Assembly (NCBI GenBank): GCA_034387635.1 | Contig: JAOANU010000004.1 | Coordinates: 1,240,001-1,304,000 of the forward strand | Source: Rhodosporidiobolus odoratus | Taxonomy: Eukaryota > Basidiomycota > Microbotryomycetes > Sporidiobolales > Sporidiobolaceae | Direction of reading: 5' to 3' | DNA: 64,000 nucleotides | Part shown: piece by piece, positions 33,742 to 46,300 of the stretch | Numbering within the stretch: position 1 is the first letter of the stretch | Layout of the letters: the number at the start of each line of letters is the position of its first letter | The notes under the pieces: model-generated | What the model was told of the DNA's origin: nothing | What the model saw: the letters and a program-made list of their open reading frames with translations, nothing else | The model's database searches: none | Made by a program: the position numbers and the translations under genes

Positions 33742-34843
33742 TCAGGACTCCCTTGCAGCCCCTCCTCCCCTCGAAATGTTGCCGTTCTCATCATACTTAG
33801 GCAACCTGACCCGCTCATCTAGCCAGTCCGGCAGATACGGCGGAGGCGGTGCCACCCACGCATCTGGGTTCTCGGAATCATCACACTGTGTCCTTCGAGG
33901 TGTATTGGGCAGCTCAAAAGGGAAAATCTCGTCGTCCGTCGCTTGCCGCTTGAACTGGAAGAAGGATAAGGAGAAACGGTTAGCCCGCTTGAGGTAGGGG
34001 TACAAGTATGTGTCAGGTGGAGGTGGTGCATCCTTCATGCCTGGAGGCGGCGGAGGCGGAGGAAACTGGAAAGGCCAAACTATCACAACGAGGTGAATCA
34101 GCACAGTTTGTCCGGGAAGGAAAAAGAGGGAGGATGGTTGCGTACATCTGCCCATTGCAGCAGGTAGAGGTTTGCTAGTATCGCCTTCGGGGGTGTCGAG
34201 GAGAGCGAGCGTGTCATCGTCCAGCTTGTACCGCAAGTCTCGATTCTGAAACATTTGGAGGCGCTTCTTGGCGATGTAGACCGTTCGCACTCCATGCACA
34301 GCTGCGCCAGGATACCACATTAGTAGTGCACATGCGTCCGATTCTGCAGAGATGCCGTCTCGAAAGCAATGGCAGTCGTGAAGAAAAGCGGCGAGTGTCA
34401 AGGAAAGGGATCAACACACCAAGCAAGCTCTGCCAGCGCGCCGCGATTCGCTCTTGAGTGTCCAGATAGAGATTGACAATGCGCCCACACCACTCTTTCC
34501 CCTCCTCCCCCCGTCTTTCCGCCTCATCCTTATGTTGCGCCGCAAAAGCACAAAGATCCTCCGTGTACTTCCAGTCGGCCTCATGGTCCGCGTCGAGGAT
34601 AGTCCACACACTGGGGTGGAACATGTGATGGTAGGCTTCAAGAGCTACGGTCCAAGGTGGAAGTTCATTGTCGGGAGCGGGAGGAGCGTACTTGTCTTGG
34701 TCGAGGACGACGAAAGGGAAGAAGGGTGCGAGGTCGGTGAGTAGTAGATCCTTTGGGATGAAGAAGTCGAAAGTGTTGTCGTGTACGGTGTTGATGGGGG
34801 GAGCTGGACAAGGTGGAAGCGGTGAGCGGGAGGACGAGGCCAT
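33742..34843 (-). CDS. Uncharacterised protein, left copy of module gene 1
   Basis: Exons 34843-34420, 34301-34146 and 34079-33742 give 305 aa. Notable segments are NTFDFFIPKDLLLTDLAPFF, WTILDADHEADWKYTEDLC, RDLRYKLDDDTLALL, a Pro-rich run before GMKDA, and a C-terminal WLDERVRLPKYDENG. No transmembrane segment is present in this reading; the frame is open further upstream to an ATG at 34,993, which would add a hydrophobic N-terminus, but the right copy does not share that sequence. I recognise no domain. It is 67% or more identical to the right copy in exon 1 by eye and identical in the last exon. It is divergent from the gene at 35,179. Confidence 0.65.
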
Positions 34844-35178
34844 CTGAAGTTGTGATGGGCTCTTCCGCAAGGCTAGTGCTTTGGGTGCTTGAGAGCCGAG
34901 AATGAAAGCGGCTACCGCAATGAGTACGCAAGGGTTTGGTTGGATGAGGAGGGAAACATTGAGGCTAGGCAAGCCGGGGTGATTACGAAGCAAACATCAT
35001 GATTAACGTTTAACAAGAGACCCCCACCTTTTTCCCGGCTCCTCCTCGCTCGACGCTCGAACCAGTGCATCCGCTCTTTACTCTTGACCTACGAGCTGTC
35101 GCAACCCTCCTGCACTAGCCAGCCCTCGGCGCGTGTTCTCCCGGCTCGCCTCCGCCTCGTCGACATCCGCGTCACAGG

Positions 35179-37030
35179 ATGGGCGGAAGGTTCTTTGGGT
35201 CCGGCAAGTCTCGCCTTTCCGGCGCACAGCCAACCTTTGCGGCGCAGGGCAAGGCCAAAGGGTCCAAGAAGGGTACGAAGCGTGCAAAAGCTGGTGGCAG
35301 AGTGAGGAGGGCCGATGCGTTTCCCGAGGCGGGTGGAAGAGCGCTGTACTCGTGCGTAGCGTTCTTTACATATCGCTCATTAGCTAGCTGAATTGACTCT
35401 GGCCATGCAGAGGAAGCGAGGTCGAGGAAAAACTCAGCTCGAAAGGGTTTGCCTTTCTTTTCTCTCTTCTCCCTCTTTCCTCTGTTCTTGGGTTACCTTG
35501 GAACGGCCTATCTCACCTCGACCTCTCTTAAACATTGCTCGATCGTGCAGCCGCGCCGCCTCTTCGTCCACCGCCTCCCGCGCTCGCTCCCGCGCCGCGA
35601 CCAAACGCTCCTGCTTTTCCCGCACACAACCCAAGAACCAACTCTTCCTCGACGACTCTGACGCCGAAGTCCTCGACCAAGCGACCGATATCTCGAGCGT
35701 TAGCGAACACGAGAGCGACGAACCTGACTCGGACCAGCCGGACAGGCCGACTGGAGGGAAGGAAAGGAGGTGGTTGGCCAAGGTGAAGGCGAGTAAGCGC
35801 AAAGCGAGCGGTAAAGCAGGAGGTGCCGTTGTAGGAAGTTTGGGAGGAGAAGAGGACGAAGCGGCAAAAATCAGAAGGCTGAGGTTGGAAGCGATGGAGA
35901 AGCGTGGGCTGGGGCAGCAGGAAAAGAAGAAGCCGATGGTGTTTGTCCTGGACAGCGATGGCGAGGCGGTCGCACCGCCACCCTCTCGTCCAGCAACTGG
36001 CGTGAGCGGCGATGCTGGCGATTTCCTCAGCGACCAGGACGACGACGACGAGACCACCGTTCCGCTCTGGCGCCCTTCTCAACACACCACCCTTGCCGAG
36101 CTGAAGCAGCGCCAAGCGAAGGAGAAGCGCTCCGCCAGAGCAAAGGCGGCAGCTGCGGCGAGAGGGGAAGGTCCACTGCCCGGGACAAGTGGCAAGAACG
36201 GGAAGAAGGCACAAAAGGGTCGCCGGCTTGACGAGGACGATAAGGTTGTAGCGGATGCTGCCGCGGAGGAGGGAGTCGGCGGGAGAAAAGCTGGGAAGAG
36301 GAGGAGGGTATCGCCGTCGTCGGACGAAGAAGACGAGGAAGCCACGAGCAAGGAGCGCAAGAAGTGCAAGACCAAGGCCAAATCGAAGAAGCGCCTCCTT
36401 CCGCCGTCTTCAGACGCCGACACCTGTTCCGATCTCGAAGATCTCCTCGCTTCACCACCTTCCGCAGCAAAGCCGACGAAGAGAAGGAAGGTTGCTCGCG
36501 TTCCTGCCCCCTCCCTTCCCTCCGCCGCCACTCGTACCGCTCGCGCCGCCCGACGCGCACGCACGTCTGGTCCTTCGCTTATCGACTCGGAGGAGGAACT
36601 GGAAGGAGACGAAGGTGGAGCTGTCGTCATCGACACCGGCACCGGTAGTTCCGCGACAAGGCTGCCGAAGAAAGGCAAGGGGACGGGAAAAGCCCGCGCC
36701 CAACCTTCCTCCCTTTCTGACTCGTCTGATGACGACGACGCCGACAATCTCGAAGAGGCTGAAGAGGAGCCCGATTACTCGCACCTCGATATTCCCGCCC
36801 TCGTCGACCCTCGAGATTCCCTCCGTCGCCGCAAGCTTCGCGACTTGTCTGATCCTCCGACAGACGCTTTCTCCTCCTCCGACGGCGAAGCTGACAACGA
36901 TGAAGGCACGCCAGAAGGTGCGGAGGCCGATCTCGAAGCCTGGGGCAAGATCGAGAAGAAGATGGTCTGGAGGAAAAAGCAGTTCAAGGAGGACAGAGGC
37001 GCGGGGTACAGCAACCCCAGGAGGAACTGA
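35179..37030 (+). CDS. Disordered, highly charged nuclear-type protein, unknown role
   Basis: Exons 35179-35351, 35411-35446 and 35551-37030 give 562 aa. It starts MGGRFFGSGKSRLSGAQ and is rich in Lys/Arg and Asp/Glu throughout, with many Ser-Asp and basic clusters that would serve as nuclear localisation signals and casein-kinase-2 sites. The most conserved-looking parts are the C-terminal DYSHLDIPALVDPRDSLRRR and WGKIEKKMVWRKKQF. I recognise no domain. Its composition resembles that of the large protein at 58,353-61,804. The 335-nt region before it is shared with the divergent module gene at 34,843. Confidence 0.7.
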
Positions 37031-37863
37031 ACCTCTCAAGGCCTCATACAGGAGCTGGTCTTTGCCCATACCCCGTTTCACCAATCTATATCCTCTTCTA
37101 CCGATACCCGATTCAGCCAACTCTTTTACCATGCCTTCCGCTTTCCTCCTCTAGCCTGCGTATCTCTCCCAGTCGCTTGTCTCCTCACCTTCAGCTCCGA
37201 CTTTCCTTCCTACTCCCCCCTGTTCTTTTCTGCCGAATCATCAGCGCAGCATGTACACTCTTTCGCTTGCATCCTTTTCCTGCAGCTCTTCCCCTTCGGC
37301 AACAACTCCCCTTTCCAGCAACAGCTTTCCTCAACTTCCTTCGCGTGGAGCCCTTCGACTCCTCTCAGCGCGTTTAGACGCCGCACCCAGAAGACCCATT
37401 CATCTTGCCAACTCTTCTGCCTTTCGATTTTTTCGCACCTTCCCTCTTCCCTCCTGAACATGTTCCTCTTCCTTCTGCTTCGGTCACCCGGTCCCAGCAG
37501 TAAACATGCAGGAGCCCCTGCTCTCATTGCGCACTCGAGGCCGAAGTACCGCGAAGCGAGGCGCTCGTTGCTGAGAATAAGGGCAGTACCGGTCGCTTCA
37601 CTCGAGTCAGCGGGTGGCGTTCATGGTGAAAAGTCTTGCGTTCTCTTCTCTCTCGGTGTTCGATTGATTGCCGCGCTTGGCCGGGCATCGGCTCACCTTC
37701 GCTGTCGCTGGTCTCGCGCTCTCTGGCTCAAAGGATCAGAACGAAAGACCCCGATATTTTCTTACAGTCTGACTGAGACGATCATTGTGCTGGTACTTGA
37801 GACATATACGGCGGAGAGATATGGCGCCCCAAATGAGGAAAAGAGAAGCCAGCTACCTACCCT
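37031..37863. other. Convergent intergenic region before the P450
   Basis: The 833 nt between two convergent stops contain pyrimidine-rich sequence and no gene that can be supported. It should hold both 3' UTRs. Confidence 0.4.
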
Positions 37864-40620
37864 TTAAGCGATATACTCCGGCTCCCTCCTCTTGAACGCC
37901 ATCAAGCAGCCTGTAGGCTTGCGCAAGAAGCCTGCGGCCGTGGCGAACGACGGTCAGCCCCAGACGAAGGGATTCAATGATACGTGAAGAGAACGTACCC
38001 TCGACAACGTTGAGCTCCTTCATGTTCGGGTCAGCGAGGCGGAAATCGTAGCGGAGGATGAGGGACGACATGAAGCAAAAGAGCTCCATCATGCTGCGAA
38101 GAACAGCCACCACACGTTAGCGAGACTCCGCTCAGAAGTAGCTTGGAGTGATGCCGGAAAGTGACTGAAGTGCGAGGAAGAAGACGGGAAAGGAAAGGAA
38201 AGGATTGGAAAAGACGAAAAAGGACGCACGCCACATTCCTGCCCACACAGCTCCTCGGCCCGTACGAGAACACATTCAAAGCCTTCTCCAATTCCCTGTA
38301 CTTCTCCTCAGACTTGAGCCACCTTTCTGGCCTGTACTCGTCGGCGTCCTTCCCCCAAATCGATTTGAGGCGGTGGACTGAGTAGGATGGGACGGAGAGG
38401 ATGGTACCGGCGGGGAAGACTTCGCCTAGGACAGTCGTTTCCTGCCAGAATCGAAGAGAACATCATGGTCAAACAAAGTGCTTAGTCACTTGAGGGGGAC
38501 GGGAGGAAAAGAGGAAGAACGGACCTGGGTCATCAACCTCGGCAATCCCATCCCAGATGTAGAGTGCAGCCTCAGCGCTTCCTGAATGGCAGCATCGAGG
38601 TACTTCAAGTCTTTGACATCTGCTCGTGGCGGCATCACCAAAGTCAGCCCACTTTCTACTAAGAGGCGAAACGGGCTGCAACGAGGCGTACCATCGTAGT
38701 CGAGCACACCTTCGACTCCGCGAGCACCGAAGGTCGAGTCAAGTTCCTGCTGCAGGGCCTTGTGGGCGTGCGGGTTCGCGACGATGTAGTAGAGGATTGC
38801 GCTGCAGAGGGGAGAGAATACGGCGAGTCAGTGAAGACTGGTTGAGAAGCAAGGGCTCCGCGCCGCCATACAAGGCTCGTAAAAATTGCGAAAGAGGGAA
38901 GTCGGGAGAAATAGGTAGGTATTCAGAGAGGAGGGGAAAAACCGAGTTGAGAAGGTCCGACTAACCAGGACGAGTTGGATGTAGTGTCCGAGCCGGCAAT
39001 CAGCTGAGTGAGTGCTGTAGCAGGCGAGAGCTCGTCAGAAAAATTCTGCGCTAATAGAGCGGAAGAAGACAGCAAACCTTCAGCAGTCAACTCCGGTACG
39101 CCCATCGGCTGTCCATCCGCATCCTTCCCGTTCTGCAAATGGCTCAGGATGTCTTTCCTGTCTCCAGCACCATTCTGCAAACGATCGTTGACCCGTGTGC
39201 GGGCGATTCCGGTGAGGTTTTGGACGGAAGCGAGTCCGCTGCGAGATCGGGATAGAAGGTGGTTAAAGCGACGGTAAGGTCAACAGCGGGCCTGGCAGTA
39301 GGGCAGATGAGCAAAGGCGTACCGAGCGAACCATGGATCGATCGTCTTCATGTAGGGCCTCACCCAGGGAGGAAGGCAACCGAGGGTTGCCGAGTACTCA
39401 CCGCGCTCGTTGAGGATCTGCACGGCGGCGGCGTGGAAGACGGTACCATCGTCGCGAGTGATGGCGACTATGTCAGCGCCGTCGCGCTCGAGCATGCCGA
39501 ATCTGCAGTATTGTAGGCACATTGTAGAGATAATCAGCCTGGTAGGATAAAAGGTGGGGAAGGGCGTTGGAGGACAGGTACGCACGGCGCTCCGAACGCC
39601 AAGTCACCGATAATGTCGAACGCCAAGGCATTAAACCAGTCCAGCGACTCGACTACGGCAAAGCCTCTCAGAGCGGGGTTGTTGTACTTGTTGGCCGCGG
39701 CCTCCGGGTTCTGCTGAGCCTTCTCACACAGGGCGTCCCACTTCCTGAAGAGGATGCGGACGGTCGAGTTGATGTACGGCTCGAACTCGCGGACAGATTT
39801 GGGCTGTGAATCGCAAGGAGGAATCGTCAGTCTGCGTCGGACAGAACCTGCTGAGGACTCGAAGGAGGAAAGGCAGGACAGACTGCAAAAGTATGAGAGA
39901 CAATCTTGCGTTTCCGAGTGTGCTCACCGCGATCACGAGTGTTGAAGAGACCGCGATTCTTGGAGGCAACGAAGGCGTCGTCTGCCAAAGGAGATTTGAG
40001 GTTAGCCTTTGCTAATGAAAGAAACGCAAACCGTGAACAGCCTACAGAAGTCGGTTTTGAGAGACCCGTTACCGTGGGCGTAGACGACGGGTAGAGCTGC
40101 CGGATCCTGCAGTCGTCGAGCAAAATGCGGAAAGACCGGGCAAGAGCACGGGAAGAATCGGGGAGAAGCAAGCAAGGAGTATCAGTAATGTTCACATTCG
40201 GGAAAGTCAGGATGCTCCAGCTCCTACTTACATTGATGGAGATCTCTTTGGGACCGATGCGAACGAACTTGCCTAGGCGAGAGGTTCGAAAACAGAAAAA
40301 GAGAAAAAGGTCAGCAGGACTTCGGGAGAGGTGGGGGTTGCAGCACAACACAGACAGGGAGATATGGTGCCCGTACCATATATCTCGTGCTGCTCGTGTA
40401 CTCGTACGCTCCTCTGGCCTTGCCTGGTCTGCTTAGCCAACCATAGCCGAGTAAACCCTGCTTCGGTCGGACCTTTGAATCTCCTAAGCCCCGCCCGCTG
40501 CAGGAAGTGCGGGACGACAGTGTAGATGAAGATCGTAAGGAGCGGCGTGAGGACGAAGGCGAGGACATAGGGCGAGTTGAGGAGCGAAGAAAGAGGACCG
40601 GCAAGTGGAAGGATTGCCAT
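37864..40620 (-). CDS. Cytochrome P450, CYP53-like
   Basis: Thirteen exons from 40,620 to 37,864 join in phase to 534 aa, a normal P450 length. There is an N-terminal hydrophobic anchor (VLAFVLTPLLTIFIYTVV), a WxxxR-like region in RGEHTRKRKIVSHTF, the I-helix TQLIAGSDTTSNSS, the K-helix EALRLH (ExxR), a PERW block and the heme loop FSYGPRSCVGRN with the Cys ligand. The VGRN ending and the GDLAFGAP and HTRKRKIVSHTF blocks resemble CYP53 benzoate 4-hydroxylases, which detoxify aromatic acids in fungi. Subfamily and substrate are inferred. Smallest exons are 34, 41 and 49 nt. Exons: 40620-40377, 40272-40232, 40106-40073, 39981-39884, 39803-39586, 39502-39323, 39238-39078, 39014-38966, 38801-38692, 38619-38525, 38441-38230, 38093-37999, 37931-37864. 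Confidence 0.88.
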
Positions 40621-41227
40621 GGCTGTAAGCGGGGCTGATTCGAGGTCGCGTGTTGGTGTAGGCTCTGACTAGAGGCCGAACGAGTCTGTGGTCCTTCTTG
40701 ACAGATGGAGAAGACTTTGAGGCGAGAGAGAAGCAGAGGAGAGTTTCGAAGAGAGAAGGTCAAACTCGGAGTGGGGGAGTGGGGTAACGTGCGGAGACTT
40801 CGTATTCAGCGAATTGAGCAAAGGTATTCGAGACTGCAAAGTCAAGGAAAAGCCCATAGCCGGCCGTTTCGGCAACCCATCCAGTCTTCGCGCGGGAAGA
40901 AGGTGGACACTCTTCACTTCGGCAGAGGACCCGCGGTACCGGTAGACGGGTCTACAGCGCAGCTCGCCGACGAACAGTCGGCACTATCCGGCTCGTCTCA
41001 CCAGCCCCGCGCAAGGGTAGTCCGTCGAGAGAGCAATCTCGAGGAAAAGACAGGATGTGTATTGCTCGCTGCATCTGAGGTATTACGGCAGCGAGACGGC
41101 ACGCTGGACCTGTTACATTCGACATAGCCAGTCTTAGCGAATGTATTTCGGAATTGAAGACGTCGTCGCTGTCCTGCGCAGCTTGGCATTGACGCTCTAC
41201 CGGTCGCTCTTCCCTGCTACAGAAACC
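40621..41227. promoter_or_regulatory. Divergent promoter region P450 / OTU2
   Basis: The 607 nt between two divergent starts must hold both promoters. No operator can be named. An upstream in-frame ATG at 41,141 is a possible alternative start of the OTU gene. Confidence 0.4.
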
Positions 41228-42985
41228 ATGACAGACCCTAACGCCGCCGCTGTAGCTCACCACGAAGCCAACAAAGCCACCCTCGTGTCCGCCGCCTCTT
41301 CCATTACCCCTCCTCCCCCCGCCTTGAATCCCCTCCTCGCTCGCGGCAAACTCAAGAAGGCCTCAAGCAGCAACAAGTCCAAGACCAAATCCAAGACGGA
41401 CAAGATCAAAAGCGTCTACCAAGCCAAACAGGACGAACTGCAAGTGGTCAGCGCTGGTGGACCGGATCCGGTCGAGGAGGGACAGGTGCTCGACTTGGCG
41501 GATCAGCTGCTCGAGCAATTAGGAGGACAGCTTGAGGACGACCAGGCGGCGGAAGCGGCAGAGGCAACTTCGGCCCCTACACCGTCGTCGAGCAGGGGAG
41601 CACCGCTGTCGCCGACCAGCACCCAGAGCAGCGAGAAGGGAACGATGGACAAGCTGCACGACTTCAAGGAGGATCTCAAGGACACCTTCTTACCGAATCG
41701 GAACTCAGACGGGGGAGAGAAGAAGGTCAACAGGCAACAGGCGAGAAAGGTGCGTTTTCATCTTGTCCTCCTGCCCGCTTCGTCCGTTTCGCCCCGGAAG
41801 CTAAATCGTGCCTCGCTCTGCCCCATAGCTTCGCAAAGCCGACGCTGTCGAACAACAACGGAAAGAAGCAGAGGCGGAGGTTGCAGCGGAGAACGATCGG
41901 TCGGTCGAGATGGAGAAGCAGGCGATTGATGCCCAGTGCAAGAAGTTCAAAGTGCACATCAAGGAGTGCCCTCCGGACGGTCACTGGTGCGCTATGTTTA
42001 CATGCGTTTTATCCGGACCCCGCTAATTTCCCCGGCGTCTGCAGCATGTTCTCCGCCATTGCCGACCAAGCCAACTTCCTGCAGCTATCTGTGCGTGTTC
42101 TTCTCCTGCGCGACCTAAATATGAGACAACTGACACGTAGCCTTACTGTACTCTGCTCTCCCCACTTATCCAGACCACGGCCGAAACCTACCAATCCACC
42201 CGTGCCCACGCCGCCTCTTACATGCGCTCTCACCCCGGTGACTTCCTGCCTTTTCTGCCTAGCAACATTGATCCAGATAACGTGATGAGCCAAGGTGCGT
42301 CTTCGGGCCGTCTCGATTTCTTCTCGTTTGCCTGTATTCGCAAAGGCAATCCGGACGCGTGGCTGACCAGCTCTTGGACGCACAGCTGAGTTCGCGCGGT
42401 ATTGCGATGTCGTGGAAAAGACTGCCGAATGGGGTGGAGAACCCGAGGTGCGCTTTCTCCGAGATATTCTCCCTCGAGTCTTTCGAATTTCACCAGTCCG
42501 CATAGCTGACTCGTACTTTGTCGGCCGTCTTTTGAATCATCGCTAGATCCGCGCGCTCTCTCTATACTACCAAGCGCCTATAACCGTCGTTCAGGCCGGA
42601 ACTGAAGCGGTCGAACATGGAGGTGACTTGCCGAAGGAGAAGACGATGCTCATATCGTACGATCACTCTCTTCAGACCTTTGTAGTTTGCTGTTCAGTCG
42701 GAGCATAAGCATTAGGCTGACTTTGGGTGTGTCCGTTCACAGATATCACCGCAAGATGTACGGTTTGGGCGAGGTTAGTTTTTCTTTTCTTTCTCTTTCT
42801 TCCTGCTGGGTCCCTCGGTGTCAACGGCTTGGGGGGGCTGCCCAATAGAGTATGTCGGCAACGCGCTGACCCCGACACATGTTCTGCAGCACTACAATTC
42901 GCTTCGCCCTGCAGCACATGGCGCACCTCACTCTCTGCCAGCAGAACCAGCGGTCGCAACAGAGGTACCAGTCGCGGCAGCTTAG
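41228..42985 (+). CDS. OTU2: OTU-family deubiquitinase, Otu2/OTUD6-like
   Basis: Eight exons (41228-41749, 41829-41986, 42045-42090, 42174-42294, 42386-42447, 42547-42656, 42743-42773, 42890-42985) give 381 aa. An N-terminal charged, Ser-rich coiled region leads into the OTU domain: KECPPDGHCMFSAIADQ with the catalytic Asp and Cys, YMRSHPGDFLPF, AEFARYCDVVEKTAEWGG, LSLYYQAPITVVQAG, and YHRKMYGLGEHYNSLRP with the catalytic His. This is the order of yeast Otu2 and human OTUD6, which act on ubiquitin at ribosomes. All catalytic residues are present. Start chosen at MTDPNAAAV, where the hydrophilic N-terminus begins. Confidence 0.93.
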
Positions 42986-43395
42986 TCACGTTGTATCCGA
43001 GAGCAATGCCATCGCTTGCATACTCAAGAAGCGCTGCGGGAGAGCGGCAGAACTCGAGAGGCTGATCGGAGGCATGGGGTACCTTGGCGAGAAAAGCGGC
43101 TCAACTTCCGGCTACGTTCTTGCTGCACGCCTGCTTTCCTCTCTCGTGCTGCGTCTCCTGCTTGTAATCGCAGGCCGAAATTGGTGATGCTGATGCTAAA
43201 CCGGGATACTGGGGCCCACGGGGAGCGATGCTTGGCAAACGACGTCGATACTGTTCACTCCTCTCGCCATTCTATCTCTGCTCGAACGCTCTTAGGTTGA
43301 TCCTCGACTGGATTTACGCACTCTACATACCTCGATCAGCTTACTCCGACTTCCTTGACCGACCTTGTCCTGGTCCTGGTCCATCTCGCTGGCAA
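42986..43395. other. Intergenic region between OTU2 and the NAPE-PLD-like gene
   Basis: No separate gene is seen. An open frame upstream of 43,396 from an ATG at 43,228 would add a hydrophobic N-terminal segment (LILDWIYALYIP) to the next protein; this is a plausible alternative start. Confidence 0.4.
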
Positions 43396-46300
43396 ATGGG
43401 AACATCAACCGACGACTCGTCGTCAACTCAAGCAAGGCCAGCACACCACGTTATCCATCCTCTGACCGGCACACTCTCCTTTAAAAACCCATGGCCGTCA
43501 GCTAGCGCCCCTACTGCCAACGAACTGCTCTTCGGCGGAGCCTGGTTAGGTTGGCCCAAATCTCACCTCGCCGCTCACCCTAAAGCACGAGAACTACAAG
43601 TCTTGACACCGGATTGGGGCAAAGACAAAGTCAAGGAATTGAAGGAGGAAGCGACGAAACAGGGAAAGGAGAAAACGGGGTTTGTGAGGGGGAGTTGGTT
43701 GGGTCATGCGACTTGTTATGTTGAGATTCCGGTCGAGTTGCCACCGGATCCGTTTGCGAGGCTGAATGGGAAACGGAGGGGAGAGGGCAAGGGCGAGGGG
43801 GAGAAGGGAGAAGAGGGAGTCCAAGAGGAGGAAGAGGAGGAACCGACTATCAAGCTGTTGTTTGATCCCATCTTTTCGGAAAGGGCGGGTCCGACGAGCT
43901 ATACAGGACCGGGGAGGGTCAGACCGCCGCCATGTAAGGTCGAGGAGCTGCCGGGAGTGGACGCCGTCTTTGTCAGCCACAATCAGTGCGCTTTTCTCCC
44001 CTCTACTGCCTACCTCTTCATACGGGGTGAATTCACCGTCCTCTGATGCATCGCAGCTACGACCACCTTGATCATGGCTCTGTCAAGTCTGTGATGGAAA
44101 AGTGGCCGCGGGCCAAGTACTTCGTTCCGCTCGGTGCGTTACTCTGTGGGCGTGCCCTGGCTCAGTGTGGGCGGCAAGGCTCATCCCCCCGTTATCTGCA
44201 GGAAACAAGCAATGGCTCTTCGCAACGGGTGTTCCCCTCTCCCAAATCTACGAGCTCGACTGGTGGGACGACGTCACCCTTACCCTGTCCGACTTCGGTC
44301 TCGCTCCTGCGCCTATACCCCTACCGCCGCTACCTTCGGATAGCGCTCCCTCGGCCGGAGACAACGATAGCCCCCCGTCGCGTGGCCGCTCTCGCTCCTA
44401 CTCCTTCCGAGACGACCCTCCTCGCGACACGGAAAAGATTCGGATAACCTGCGTGCCTGCTCAACATAACTCCGGTGTGCTTCGCCTGCCCGATAAAGAC
44501 TCTCTCCCCGCGCCTGTACGACATACGCTGATGCGCCGCCTCGTAACTCGTCCTTTCCGCCCCTTCATCCGCATCTTCCAACCTTCCCACTCTTCCCAAT
44601 CCAACCCTTCCTCGAATTCTTCGAAACGCTCGTGTTGCCACTCCGGATTCACAGGACGTTCGCCAACCGACCAAATGACGACACTATGGTCCGGATGGGT
44701 CGTCGAGCGACTCGTCGAGACTGAGCCGCCTGCACCTCAAGCACCTGCGCTGAACCGTGTCCCTTCGGCGCTTTCAGCGGCATCGGGCGACTCATTTGCC
44801 ACCGCTTCGGACTTGCCGCCGCAGCAAATGATCAGCGAAACGGTGGTCGAAGAGCCAGAAACGGAGGAAACGGACGACTCGTTCGCCATCGAAGAGGAAG
44901 ATGAAGACGACGCTTCTTCCTTGTCCGCTGCAAACCTCAATGTCATTCCACCCTCGCAGCGCACCTCTCCCGCACTCGCCACTGCGCTCGGGTCATCCTC
45001 CTCTCTCTCTGTTCCGCTCGACTCGCCCGCGTCTTCCTCCCAATCGCTCGTTTCGTCCCCTTCGGCCTCTCAGCCCGGTTCAGGCGCCCAAAGCCCCCTA
45101 GCCGTCCCGAAACCTCCTCGACGTCGGCGATCTTCAGTTCGAGAAGGTCTCCAGCGCGCATCGTCTTTCTCGCGGAACCTTACCCGCCGCCTCTCCTCTT
45201 CATCCAACAACTCGAACCGCAGTGACCCCTCGAACCCTCCTTCAGCCTCGACCTCACCGAACAACCTCAGCCCGAACTCGAGCGCGACCAATACCCCCTC
45301 CCCACTGTCTAGGTCGAGCAGTCTGCGTCATGCTCGGGAGAAGCAGAAAGAAGCGGCAGAAGCCAACGCAGATACGGAGCGAGAGAACGCCTTGGCGGAA
45401 GCACTGAGTAGCGCTCACCTCGCCGACTCGAAATCGCAAACCCCCGGCTCTCGTACGCGTTCACTTTCTCGCCCTCGTGCGCTTTCGAGACCTAGATCAC
45501 ACTCTCGATCGCCATCGCCATGCCCTTCAGTGGGGTCGATGCCCGGCGGTCTCGGTAGCGTAGACGAATCTTCCTCCTCCCCCTCCCAGCTCCCCTTCGG
45601 AGGAACCAGGGAAAGAGCAGATACAGTCCCTGCTACTGTTGCTCCGAAAGAGGAAGAGGGCAAGCAGGTTGGAGTGAGGGGTCATGGGGAAGTCAAAGAG
45701 AGTGGGTTTGAAGGGGTTGGGGTGAGGGCGGGTGGAGGGAGGGGGAAGAGGGTGGTTAGGAAGGGAGCGGTCTATTTCGCTGGGTGCGTGATCCCTTCTT
45801 TTCCCTCTACCTCCTCTCTATCCTCTCTTCCTCCTCTCGTTCGCTGCCTTTTCTGCGATGTTCCTGATGTGTGCAACCATGGTATCTGTGACTGCTGCAG
45901 AGACACGGGCTATCGTCGTCATCGTCGGGCGCAAGAAACCGTCTGTCCGGCATTCGACGAGTTGGGCCGCAAGTTTGGACCGTTCGATCTCAGCTTTGTA
46001 CCTATCTGGAGGGGTGGAACACTTGGGTTCGTAAGTGCTATGGGTTTGAGGGTACGTCGAGTTCTGCTTTCTTTGCCCTCGCCTAAGACCACTTGCAACG
46101 TCCGTCGGCTGACGAGGTACTTTGCCCTGTGGGTTACAGCTTCATCACGAGAACATCTCGTCTGCGCTGCATGGCTCACCGACAGACGCAGTCGATATCC
46201 ACCTCGACGTTCGGAGCCGAAACACGATCGGTCCGTCTCCCTTTCCTCCCCTCCGCCTCTCCCTACGGCTTATGTGCAGACTAACCCTCTTCCCTCCCTG

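Larger units (their letters stand above)
31626..34843 (-). repeat. Left copy of a 3.2-kb inverted duplication (two genes)
   Basis: This segment is the reverse complement of 51,128-54,344. Matching positions sum to 85,971 throughout, except after a 1-nt gap near the hydrolase end, so indels are almost absent. The homology starts at the start codon region of the first gene and ends about seven bases after the stop of the second, so the unit is exactly the two-gene module. Confidence 0.95.

Noticed and set aside
35434..36747. Long antisense frames over the disordered protein gene
   Set aside because: Low-complexity Ser/Leu sequence that mirrors the Lys/Glu/Asp-rich sense strand.
46031..46051. 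A GTAAGT donor at 46,031 in the NAPE-PLD-like gene
   Set aside because: Reading through gives GFVSAMGLR, which fits the family, and the donor at 46,052 joins the next exon in phase.
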